A DNA stretch of 13,308 bases from Deinococcus sp. (GTDB lineage: Bacteria; Deinococcota; Deinococci; Deinococcales; Deinococcaceae): NCBI GenBank assembly GCA_018260375.1, contig JAGLBF010000013.1, positions 15,085 to 28,392 of the forward strand. Reading direction: 5' to 3'. The notes beneath the pieces are model-generated. The model was not told the DNA's origin and ran no database searches. It was given only the letters and a program-made list of their open reading frames with translations. Positions within the stretch are counted from its first letter, which is position 1; each line of letters starts with the position of its first letter. Below are positions 6,606 through 12,834 of this stretch, piece by piece. The position numbers were made by a program, and so were the translations under genes.

Positions 6606-6614
6606 AGTGTAGCA
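6606..6614 (-). promoter_or_regulatory. Extended -10 promoter for the cysS leader
   Basis: The minus strand reads TGCTACACT, i.e. TGn followed by TACACT (TAnnnT), with the leader ATG 6 bases downstream. No recognisable -35 hexamer is present at 16-18 bases. The same CTACACTGCC decamer occurs in opposite orientation just before rlmN (6733-6742). The transcription start is predicted at or next to 6599. Confidence 0.5.
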
Positions 6615-6689
6615 AAAGGCGGGGCAGGGGAGGCCTTGCCCTGCTGGCTCCTCCATCACGGTTTACAGCAAGCGCAGGCTCTGGTTAGC

Positions 6690-6719
6690 CCTGAACTATT
6701 TATTCCTGAACTATTTCAC
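6690..6719. repeat. 15-bp tandem duplication upstream of rlmN
   Basis: CCTGAACTATTTATT (6690-6704) is followed by CCTGAACTATTTCAC (6705-6719), identical over the first 12 bases. It lies directly upstream of the rlmN -10 box, where it might add AT-rich upstream contact for polymerase. If an earlier start at 6636 were used it would encode PELFIPELFH, which is not part of RlmN. Confidence 0.75.
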
Positions 6720-6733
6720 TGGGCGCTATCCAC

Positions 6734-6739
6734 TACACT
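6734..6739 (+). promoter_or_regulatory. -10 box of the rlmN promoter (leaderless start)
   Basis: TACACT is followed 7 bases later by the rlmN ATG at 6747, with no Shine-Dalgarno between. That spacing places the transcription start at or next to the initiation codon. The flanking decamer CTACACTGCC matches the box in front of the cysS leader on the other strand. Confidence 0.5.
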
Positions 6740-6746
6740 GCCCAGT

Positions 6747-7793
6747 ATGTTGCCGCTTCTTCTTGACCTCCACCCTGACCAGTACCCGCTGGAAGGCTAC
6801 CGCCGCAAACAACTCCTGGAGTGGGTGTTTGTGCACGGGGCCTCCTCCTTTGAGGCCATGACCAACCTCAGCGCCGCTCAGCGCCAAGCCCTGGATGAGC
6901 AGTACGCGCTCAACCCCTTTATCCGCACTGAAACCTTTGAGTCGAATGACGGCAGTGTCAAGTACCTCTTTACCCTCAGCGATAACCGCCAGATGGAGGC
7001 GGTGTATATGCCCTACCTTGACCGCAAAACCATCTGCGTGTCCACGATGGTAGGCTGCCCCGCCAAGTGTGCTTTTTGCGCTACAGGTGCTATGGGCTTT
7101 GGGCGCAACCTCAGCGCGGGCGAAATCGTGGGGCAAATACTGGCAGTGGCCTGGCACCAGGACTTTTCGCCGCGTGAACTCCGCAATCTGGTCTTTATGG
7201 GCATGGGCGAATCGATGCTCAACTACGACCAGGTGATGCTCGCCAGCCGCATCTTGCTTCACCCACTGGCACTTGGGATGAGCAAGCGCCGCGTCACCCT
7301 GTCTACAGTAGGTATTGCTAGGGGCATCCGCCGCCTCGCTGAAGAAGACGACCTGGGCATTAAGCTTGCCATCAGCCTGCACGCCCCCGACGAAGAAACC
7401 CGCCAGCGCATCATCCCCACAGGAGCCGCCAACTCTATCGCCGAAATTATGCAGGCTGCCCGTGAATATCAGGCCAAAACAGGTCGGCGCATCAGTATGG
7501 AATACACCATGTTATCGGGCATCAATGATCACCTGTGGCAGGCCGATTTGCTCGCCGAGTTGCTGCGCGGCATGGTCAGCCACGTCAACCTGATTCCCAT
7601 GAACCCCTGGGAAGGCAGCGGCTTTAGTGAAACGCCTGAGCAGCAACTTCAGGCTTTTTATGATCGCCTAGAGTCACACGGCGTACCTGTCAGTGTGCGG
7701 CGCTCACGCGGGCGTGATGCGGGGGCAGCCTGCGGTCAACTGGCCCTCAAACAACCTGGCCGTCAAGCTGTTCAGGAGCAGGCAGCCCCTTAA
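6747..7793 (+). CDS. rlmN: 23S rRNA (A2503-C2)/tRNA (A37-C2) dual methyltransferase RlmN
   Basis: This is a radical SAM methyltransferase of 348 residues from the preferred start. The 4Fe-4S cluster cysteines are C104, C108 and C111 (CPAKCAFC), and a conserved GMGE motif is at 152-155. The STVGI loop is at 186-190 and VNLIPMNPW at 280-288. The C-terminal catalytic cysteine is C329 in the RGRDAGAACGQLA segment. RlmN uses two SAM molecules to add a methyl group to C2 of the target adenine, affecting translational accuracy and sensitivity to peptidyl-transferase antibiotics. The frame stays open back to an ATG at 6636, but the 37 extra residues do not look like the family and would cross the divergent promoter region. 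The ATG at 6747, 7 bases after a TACACT box, gives the usual family length. The common GEP is GES here (S156). Confidence 0.95.
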   Translation: MLPLLLDLHPDQYPLEGYRRKQLLEWVFVHGASSFEAMTNLSAAQRQALDEQYALNPFIRTETFESNDGSVKYLFTLSDNRQMEAVYMPYLDRKTICVSTMVGCPAKCAFCATGAMGFGRNLSAGEIVGQILAVAWHQDFSPRELRNLVFMGMGESMLNYDQVMLASRILLHPLALGMSKRRVTLSTVGIARGIRRLAEEDDLGIKLAISLHAPDEETRQRIIPTGAANSIAEIMQAAREYQAKTGRRISMEYTMLSGINDHLWQADLLAELLRGMVSHVNLIPMNPWEGSGFSETPEQQLQAFYDRLESHGVPVSVRRSRGRDAGAACGQLALKQPGRQAVQEQAAP

Positions 7794-7864
7794 ACCACCT
7801 GTTGCTACAAAAAGCGCCCTGAATAACGACTATTTCACAATGTAAGGCCACCGCAAGATAAACC

Positions 7865-7873
7865 TGCTAAAAT
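7865..7873 (+). promoter_or_regulatory. Extended -10 promoter of the TPR gene
   Basis: TGCTAAAAT (TGn plus TAAAAT) lies 9 bases before the ATG at 7883. There is AGGGG between them, but it is too close to the ATG to be a well-spaced Shine-Dalgarno. The mRNA would be leaderless or nearly so. No good -35 was recognised. Confidence 0.5.
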
Positions 7874-7882
7874 AGGGGCATC

Positions 7883-9622
7883 ATGAAGACTTTTGCCCCT
7901 GCGTTGCTGGCTCAATCTCGTTCTTATGCCCGCTGGGGTGTGTGTCTAGCCCTAGCCCTCACGGCTGCCACTGGATCTGTGGCGGCTCAACTGGTGGATA
8001 CCGTAACCACTGTGGGCGTAGCCAACACGCTGATGCAACAAGGTACCGGCACCGATATGGGCGCTTTGCAGCGTGCCAGAGCGCTCAAGGCCAAGTTGCA
8101 GGCACAGCAAGTTGCGCAGCAGCAACTGTTGCAGCAAGCTGCGCCTCCACCCGCGAACATGCAGGGGGCTGCGGATCAGCCTCAGCCTGCACCAACAGAA
8201 ACAGGCGCGGTTACGGCTCTGGTGCCGGTGCAGCCCTTGACAGAAGCGCAGCAAGCCCAGTTGGAGCAGGGCAAGCAGTTGTTGAGCCAGGGGAGCGTGA
8301 AGGCCGCACAGAACATCTTTGAAAGCCTGATCGCCCAAAATTATCAGCAGCCTGAACCCCACTTTGGTCTGGGCCTGGCGCTGTTTGCCCAGACCAACTA
8401 CCCAGGTGCCAAGTTTGAGTTTGGGCAGTATGCCACCCTGGCACCGCAGAGCTTTGAAGGGGCCTACAACCTCGGTGTTATCGCCGCCAAAGAAGGTGAC
8501 CACAACGAGGCCCTGAAGCAGTTTACCGAAGCCGCCGCCAAATCTGCCCAGGCCAGTCCTGTGGCTCGCCGTCAGGTGCTTGACGCGCTGGCAAGTGAGC
8601 AGCTGCGCCGCAACGACTACGCGCCTTTGGTCTCCACCCTCAGCGCGGCTCAGGCTATTGACCCCACCGATCCGCAGCTACAACTGCGTTTGGGGCAGGC
8701 CCTGATGCTCACGGGCAAAGGCACCGAGGCGCTGCCGCTGCTGTACTCAGCCATACAGACCCCCGAGTACCGCGCTGATGCCGCAAGTCTGATCGCTGAT
8801 ATTTATCTCAGCCAAAACCTCCCTGACCGCGCCCTGAGCAGTCTGAATGCCTCTATCGCTCAGGCGTCTAGCGACAGTGAGCGTGCTGACTTGCTGCTGC
8901 GCAAAGCCCAGCTACAAAGCCGCCTGAAACAAGACAAAGATGCGCTTGGCACTGTGCGTGAAGCCTTGCAGCTTGACAGCCGCTTTGTCCAAGCTCAGGC
9001 GATGTTGGCCCAGCTTTTGGGTGACCAGGGTGACCAGGCGGGCAGCTTGAAAGCCTGGCAAAAAACTGTACAGCTTGACAACAAAAATGCTGCTTACCAC
9101 CTGTCACTTGCCGCCGCGCAGCTGGGTGCTAGCCAGCCAGATGCGGCGCGTAAGAGTGCTCAGCAGGCTGCCAAGCTGACCAGCGACGAACGCCTTCAGG
9201 CACGCGCCGAACTGGTGCAGGGCATTGCCGAGTACCGCCAAAAAGAGTACCGCCAAGCCCTGAAAAGCCTGAGCAGCAGCTCTACCAAGCAGCCCAGTGC
9301 CGACACCTCGCTGTGGCTAGGACTGACCAGCTACGCTCTCAAAGATTACCCCGCTGCCATTGCCGCCTTGAGCGACAGTATCAAGTTGCAAGACACGCCC
9401 GCAGCCCGCCTGAACCTGGGCGCTACCTACCTGGCAAGCGGCATGTTCAGGGAAGCTGAGCCGCTGCTGCAAAGTGTGGTGAAGCTAGAGAGCAACAATG
9501 CCCAAGCCTGGTATCAACTGGGCCTGGCTCGCCGCGCCCTGGGTAACACTGCCGAAGCTAAAGCGTCTTTTAAGATGGCCTCTCAATTGGGTTACGGCCC
9601 TGCCAGTGCCGAACTAAAGTGA
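7883..9622 (+). CDS. Exported tetratricopeptide repeat (TPR) protein
   Basis: The 579-residue protein has a basic N-terminus, a hydrophobic core (about residues 18-31) and a likely signal peptidase I site after SVAA (A35). Next comes a Gln/Ala-rich helical stretch with coiled-coil character (about 60-87), a Pro-rich linker (88-118), and then tandem helical repeats from about residue 120 to the end. TPR-type spacing with G/A/L/Y positions is clear in segments such as the GLGLALFAQTNYPGAKFEF region (about 162-180), the NLGVIAAKEGDHNEALKQF region (196-214) and the last repeat WYQLGLARRALGNTAEAKASF. Such proteins act as scaffolds in the cell envelope, but the partner is unknown. It follows rlmN by 89 bases with its own extended -10 box and ends before a very strong terminator, so it is probably monocistronic. 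No specific gene name is justified. Confidence 0.88.
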   Translation: MKTFAPALLAQSRSYARWGVCLALALTAATGSVAAQLVDTVTTVGVANTLMQQGTGTDMGALQRARALKAKLQAQQVAQQQLLQQAAPPPANMQGAADQPQPAPTETGAVTALVPVQPLTEAQQAQLEQGKQLLSQGSVKAAQNIFESLIAQNYQQPEPHFGLGLALFAQTNYPGAKFEFGQYATLAPQSFEGAYNLGVIAAKEGDHNEALKQFTEAAAKSAQASPVARRQVLDALASEQLRRNDYAPLVSTLSAAQAIDPTDPQLQLRLGQALMLTGKGTEALPLLYSAIQTPEYRADAASLIADIYLSQNLPDRALSSLNASIAQASSDSERADLLLRKAQLQSRLKQDKDALGTVREALQLDSRFVQAQAMLAQLLGDQGDQAGSLKAWQKTVQLDNKNAAYHLSLAAAQLGASQPDAARKSAQQAAKLTSDERLQARAELVQGIAEYRQKEYRQALKSLSSSSTKQPSADTSLWLGLTSYALKDYPAAIAALSDSIKLQDTPAARLNLGATYLASGMFREAEPLLQSVVKLESNNAQAWYQLGLARRALGNTAEAKASFKMASQLGYGPASAELK

Positions 9623-9689
9623 GCGGTGCTGAGCTGATGTACGTTCTTTAATACTGCAGCTATACCACTCTAGTATTTGCAGCTACTTC

Positions 9690-9730
9690 AAACGCAACAG
9701 CGCGGGCAAAAGGCGCTGTTGCGTTTTTTT
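9690..9730 (+). terminator. Strong Rho-independent terminator after the TPR gene
   Basis: A perfect 13-bp stem (arms 9690-9702 and 9714-9726, core AACGCAACAGCG/CGCTGTTGCGTT) closes an 11-base loop and runs into seven T's (9724-9730). It lies 68 bases after the TPR stop and isolates it from the SPOR-rex cluster. Confidence 0.95.
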
Positions 9731-9752
9731 GCCTGAGGCTTAACGGTAACGC

Positions 9753-9780
9753 TTCAACAGTGACGGCTCAACAGTGACGG
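9753..9780. repeat. 14-bp tandem duplication upstream of the SPOR gene
   Basis: TTCAACAGTGACGG (9753-9766) is followed directly by CTCAACAGTGACGG (9767-9780), identical in 13 of 14 bases. It sits between the TPR terminator and the SPOR start, roughly 95-120 bases upstream of the latter, in the likely promoter region. No clear promoter was recognised there. Confidence 0.85.
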
Positions 9781-9875
9781 TTGGCCTGACCCAGGGTGTA
9801 TACAAGGCGCGCGTGCGCCCCTATCTCATGCCTGTCACTCAATTAGGGCATACTCTGTAACCAGAGGTATATCCT

Positions 9876-11147
9876 GTGCAACTTGGCAAACGCTTACCCG
9901 ACATTTTAATAGGTATTTTAATTATCGTCTTGGCGGTGGGCCTGGGCAGTTTGCTGCTCACGCAGCGCAACCGATCTGCTGTCACCACGCCGCCGAGCGC
10001 GTCTACAACTACATCTACGGCGACTATTCCAGCGGCTCCAGGTATGCCTGCGCCCACTGGGCCAACCACGGCGACGTCGCCCGTGACAACGCCCAATCAG
10101 CCTGCTGTGACCAGCCCGCCCGTGCAGGAGCCGCCCGCTGAACGTGCGCCAGCGACGACTACCCCGCCAGAAAGCACATCAGGCGAGCCGAGTACCGAAC
10201 CTACTACCACTACTGAACCTGCTACTCCGGCGCAAACGCCGCCCACTGAGACGACCAATTCTGACCCCAACGCCGCTGTTGACGCGCCCAGCCTACAGCC
10301 TCCCAGCGTGCCCAAGGTGGATACCAGTAAGCCTCCGGTGGTCACTACACCGTCGCCCACCATTAAAACGCCTGTAGCGCCTGCGCCAAGTACCACCACC
10401 GTCCCCGAACAGCCTGCCTCTGCTGCTCTTCCGCGCAGTGGCGGTGCTGTGGCGACCAGCGAAGACCGTGTGCCTCTGCGCCGCGATTACCGCGTGGGCC
10501 TAGGGGTATTCAATACACGCGCTGAACTTGAGCGCCAGACCGCTGCCGTGTCTGCGCTGGGCTACACGGTGTATCCCATTGACATTGGCAGTCAGTATGT
10601 GGCGCAAGTAGGCCCCTTTGCGAGCGCCGCCGACGCACAGCGGGCTGCCAATGACATGGCCCGCGCCTACAACGGCGCAACCGTGTTGGCTCCGCGTGCT
10701 CAGGCTGCGCCCGCCACACAGAGTACGCCCGCGCCGACCAACAGTGTGCCTGCTCCATCCCAGAACACCGCACCAGCCGTTACCGCACCAGCAACCACTA
10801 ACCTAGACTGGCAAGTGCCTGCGACCACCAAGGACAATAGTGCGGCCCCCACTGCCCCAGCGCCAGCAGCCAGCACGCCCGCAGCGCCGTCTAGCACAAG
10901 CACAGCGCCGGCTACCCAGCGCCCCGCGCCTAAAGGCCCCGTGTACTTACAGGTAGGCGCCTTTGACCGCCCCGAAAGTGCGCAGACCATGGTCAACCAA
11001 CTGCGCGGCTTGGGCTATGAACCCAGCGTGCAGGCCCCCGAAGGCAAAAAAGTTACCGTGCTCATCGGCCCCTTTCACGGTAACGCGCTGCTACGCACCG
11101 AAACCCGTCTGGATGCCAACGGCTTTGACCATTTCCGTATCTACTAA
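9876..11147 (+). CDS. Membrane-anchored protein with two SPOR domains
   Basis: The 423-residue protein starts at GTG with AGAGG 8 bases upstream. A short cytoplasmic tail precedes one membrane segment (residues about 9-29, DILIGILIIVLAVGLGSLLLT). A very long low-complexity linker rich in Thr, Pro, Ala and Ser follows (about 33-200). The first SPOR-type domain (about 203-275; YRVGLGVF, YVAQVGPF) is separated by a second Ala/Pro/Thr linker (276-350) from the second SPOR domain (about 354-423; VYLQVGAF, VTVLIGPF, ending FRIY). SPOR domains bind denuded, amidase-processed peptidoglycan at division sites, so the protein probably spans the envelope and is recruited to septal or remodelled wall. It is the first gene of a cluster with rex 17 bases downstream. 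The linkers make the exact domain limits uncertain. Confidence 0.9.
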   Translation: MQLGKRLPDILIGILIIVLAVGLGSLLLTQRNRSAVTTPPSASTTTSTATIPAAPGMPAPTGPTTATSPVTTPNQPAVTSPPVQEPPAERAPATTTPPESTSGEPSTEPTTTTEPATPAQTPPTETTNSDPNAAVDAPSLQPPSVPKVDTSKPPVVTTPSPTIKTPVAPAPSTTTVPEQPASAALPRSGGAVATSEDRVPLRRDYRVGLGVFNTRAELERQTAAVSALGYTVYPIDIGSQYVAQVGPFASAADAQRAANDMARAYNGATVLAPRAQAAPATQSTPAPTNSVPAPSQNTAPAVTAPATTNLDWQVPATTKDNSAAPTAPAPAASTPAAPSSTSTAPATQRPAPKGPVYLQVGAFDRPESAQTMVNQLRGLGYEPSVQAPEGKKVTVLIGPFHGNALLRTETRLDANGFDHFRIY

Positions 11148-11150
11148 GCT

Positions 11151-11168
11151 ATGCCCAGCAAATTATGA
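11151..11168 (+). CDS. Possible 5-codon coupling mini-frame before rex
   Basis: ATG CCC AGC AAA TTA TGA (MPSKL) begins 3 bases after the SPOR stop codon, and its TGA overlaps the rex ATG as ATGA. rex itself lacks a Shine-Dalgarno. A terminating ribosome from the SPOR gene could restart here and then be delivered onto the rex start. This is speculative, since a frame this short can easily occur by chance. Confidence 0.25.
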   Translation: MPSKL

Positions 11169-11938
11169 CCAACGCTGCGCCGCTTAGCATTCCCAGCGCC
11201 TCTTTGTCGAGGCTTGCCCTGTATTTACGTGCAACACAGGCACTGGAGGCGCAGGGCGTAGAGGCCACCAGCAGCCAGCAACTTGCTGACCTAGTGGGTG
11301 TGCAGCCCTTCCACGTCCGCAAAGACCTCGCCTACTGCGGGCGATTTGGACGCCAGGGTCAGGGCTATGCGGTGGGCTTACTGCGCCGCGAGCTGACGCG
11401 TAGCCTGGGCCTAAATCGCCGCTGGCACTATGTCATCGTGGGCCTGGGCCACCTGGGTAAGGCGCTGTTAACAACCGACTGGGGTGAACAATTTGTCTGC
11501 GTGGGCCTCTTTGACGCGGCGACCAAGTATCAGGGGGTGCAGCTCAGCGCACGGCCCTTGCCACAGCCGCAGGTGCTAGGCCAGTTGCCCCCCGCGCCGC
11601 GCCAGTTGCGGGTCAGGCCGCTGAGTCAACTGGGGGCCTTTGTGCAAGAACAATTGGTGGATATGGCGCTGCTGTGTGCAGACCCCGCTGATCAGACGAT
11701 CAGTTTGCAGCAGGTACAGCAAGCGGGCATACGGGGTGTCCTTAACTTTGGGGCCGCGCAGCCCAATCTCAGTACAGCGCAAGATGCTGTTTACTGGGGC
11801 GAGCAAGTGAAAGAACTCAGTGATGAGGAAAATGATACAATCATTGAGCAAGTGGATTTTCAGGTGAGTCTACAGCGGCTCACTTTTGGGCTACTCAGCC
11901 ACGCAGACCGCTCCCGCCCTTCGGAGGAACCCCTATGA
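11165..11938 (+). CDS. rex: Redox-sensing transcriptional repressor Rex
   Basis: The 257-residue protein has the two-domain Rex architecture. The N-terminal winged helix opens IPSASLSRLALYLRATQAL and has SSQQLADLVGVQPFHVRKDL (36-55; family pattern VSSxxLAxxxGVxxxxVRKDL), followed by CGRFGRQGQGYAV. A Rossmann NADH-binding domain has VGLGHLGKAL (92-101; usually GxGNLG) and the LFDAA strand end at 115-119. The late GIRGVLNFGA motif (188-197) corresponds to the usual GIKGILNFAP. Rex binds operators at low NADH/NAD+ and releases them when NADH rises, tuning respiration and fermentation genes. No Shine-Dalgarno precedes the ATG, so translation may depend on coupling to the SPOR gene 17 bases upstream. 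Its stop overlaps the next start by ATGA. Compared with the consensus, His replaces Asn in the glycine loop and AP after NF is GA. No complete Rex operator was found in the window. Confidence 0.94.
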   Translation: MTNAAPLSIPSASLSRLALYLRATQALEAQGVEATSSQQLADLVGVQPFHVRKDLAYCGRFGRQGQGYAVGLLRRELTRSLGLNRRWHYVIVGLGHLGKALLTTDWGEQFVCVGLFDAATKYQGVQLSARPLPQPQVLGQLPPAPRQLRVRPLSQLGAFVQEQLVDMALLCADPADQTISLQQVQQAGIRGVLNFGAAQPNLSTAQDAVYWGEQVKELSDEENDTIIEQVDFQVSLQRLTFGLLSHADRSRPSEEPL

Positions 11939-12498
11939 AAAAAATGTTGCTCGCTGCTTTGGCCCTACCCCTGAGCATTTCGTTGACTGGTTGTGCCAAT
12001 ACCAGTACACCGCTTGAAAATGCCTACCGTGTCGAGCTGACCACACTGGGTTATTCGGGTAAAGACAATGTGTATACTGTGCCTGAAGTCAATGTCAAAC
12101 TCACTGCGATGCGCGGCGCGCCTGATGTGAATGAATTGACCTATACCGCTACCTTATTTGACAGTAATAATGTACCAGCTACAGCAGATGATTCTTATCT
12201 GGTCAGGCCCTCTGGTACGCTGATGACAGGCGCTAAAGGTGGCTACCAATGTACAGGTACTGTAGAGGCACTTTGTACATTTAGCTCAGCAGATGCTGTT
12301 ATGGCTACCAATGGTAACTGGGGAAATAATAGAGTAGTTCATGCCATAGTTCCTATTGAGTGGGCTGTGGCTCATAGTGCTCGTGGTACAGGTGAAACGG
12401 CTGCCTGGTATGTAAAAATGGATTATACTGCCTATATGAGCAACGGAAACAAAGTCAGTTGGTCACAGAACTATCAGTTTGTTTCTCCTGCAGAGTAA
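11935..12498 (+). CDS. Small lipoprotein of unknown function, coupled to rex
   Basis: The 187-residue protein has a lipoprotein signal: MKK, a hydrophobic core, then the lipobox LTGC with the lipidated Cys at position 20. The mature part is about 167 residues, rich in Thr, Val, Tyr and Asn, looks mostly beta-strand, and has two further cysteines (C106 and C114) that could form a disulfide. No known family was recognised. Its ATG overlaps the rex TGA (ATGA) and has a very good GGAGG at 11923-11927, spacing 7, so it is translated from the rex message at least in part. Codon usage is visibly more A/T-ending than in the neighbours, especially after about 12040 (for example GATAATAGAGTAG-like stretches), which may mean a recently acquired or fast-evolving gene. 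No clear terminator follows. Confidence 0.85.
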   Translation: MKKMLLAALALPLSISLTGCANTSTPLENAYRVELTTLGYSGKDNVYTVPEVNVKLTAMRGAPDVNELTYTATLFDSNNVPATADDSYLVRPSGTLMTGAKGGYQCTGTVEALCTFSSADAVMATNGNWGNNRVVHAIVPIEWAVAHSARGTGETAAWYVKMDYTAYMSNGNKVSWSQNYQFVSPAE

Positions 12499-12616
12499 TC
12501 GATGGATACAGTGTTGATAGTGGCGCAGCTCTATTTTACTCAAGGCGCCTTATTAACCATTAGAACGAAGTAGATAAAAGCAGTGGCTGTTTAATATGTT
12601 TAGGTCTTTGTGTACA

Positions 12617-12628
12617 TATGTATACATA
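12617..12628. promoter_or_regulatory. 12-bp perfect palindrome, possible operator
   Basis: TATGTATACATA is its own reverse complement and sits in the AT-richer 336-base gap between the lipoprotein and darA, about 205 bases before darA. It could be a binding site for a dimeric regulator. It does not match the Deinococcus radiation/desiccation response motif or the Rex operator as I know them. In AT-rich DNA such a palindrome may also be chance. Confidence 0.3.
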
Positions 12629-12654
12629 CGTTAAACAGTAACCCGTCAATTCTT

Positions 12655-12756
12655 ATACGGATTCTTCTTGAACCTTGTTAACAATGTGACAAAAGAAGGT
12701 TATCAGGTGTAGGAAAAAGCACGCATTTCGCAATATGGAAGTACAGGCGGCGCTTT
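12655..12756 (+). repeat. Dispersed small repeat, copy 2 of 3
   Basis: The copy starts ATACGGATTC (12655-12664) and ends with a conserved block (12709-12756) holding GTAGGAAAAAGC, TATGGA and CAGGCGGCGCTTT. The distance from ATACGGATTC to TATGGA is exactly 79 bases, as in the copy at 13203. The middle is diverged. This copy ends 78 bases upstream of darA and, with the palindrome at 12617, is the main content of the gap 12499-12834; the rest shows nothing recognisable apart from the darA promoter. Confidence 0.72.
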
Positions 12757-12818
12757 CCCTACGGTACTTCAACGAAGCGCAACGCGTAGTAGCTAAGTCG
12801 TCGGCACCATATTTTTGC

Positions 12819-12827
12819 TGCTAAACT
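12819..12827 (+). promoter_or_regulatory. Extended -10 promoter of darA (leaderless start)
   Basis: TGCTAAACT (TGn plus TAAACT) is followed 7 bases later by the darA ATG, with no Shine-Dalgarno. It has the same design as the cysS leader box (TGCTACACT) and the TPR box (TGCTAAAAT). Confidence 0.55.
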
Positions 12828-12834
12828 ACTCGCT

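Noticed and set aside
6636..6746. 37-codon N-terminal extension of RlmN from an ATG at 6636
   Set aside because: The extension contains a tandem duplication, does not resemble RlmN, and lies upstream of the TACACT box. The ATG at 6747 gives the normal family length.
7822..7840. Rex operator upstream of the TPR gene (ATTTCACAA matches one half of the consensus TTGTGAAATTTTTCACAA)
   Set aside because: Only the right half matches; the left half is unlike the consensus. A dimeric Rex site needs both halves.
12567..12583. Terminator after the lipoprotein gene (AAAGCAG/CTGTTT hairpin)
   Set aside because: It has a 3-base loop, a wobble pair and mostly A-T pairs with no proper T run, too weak to call.
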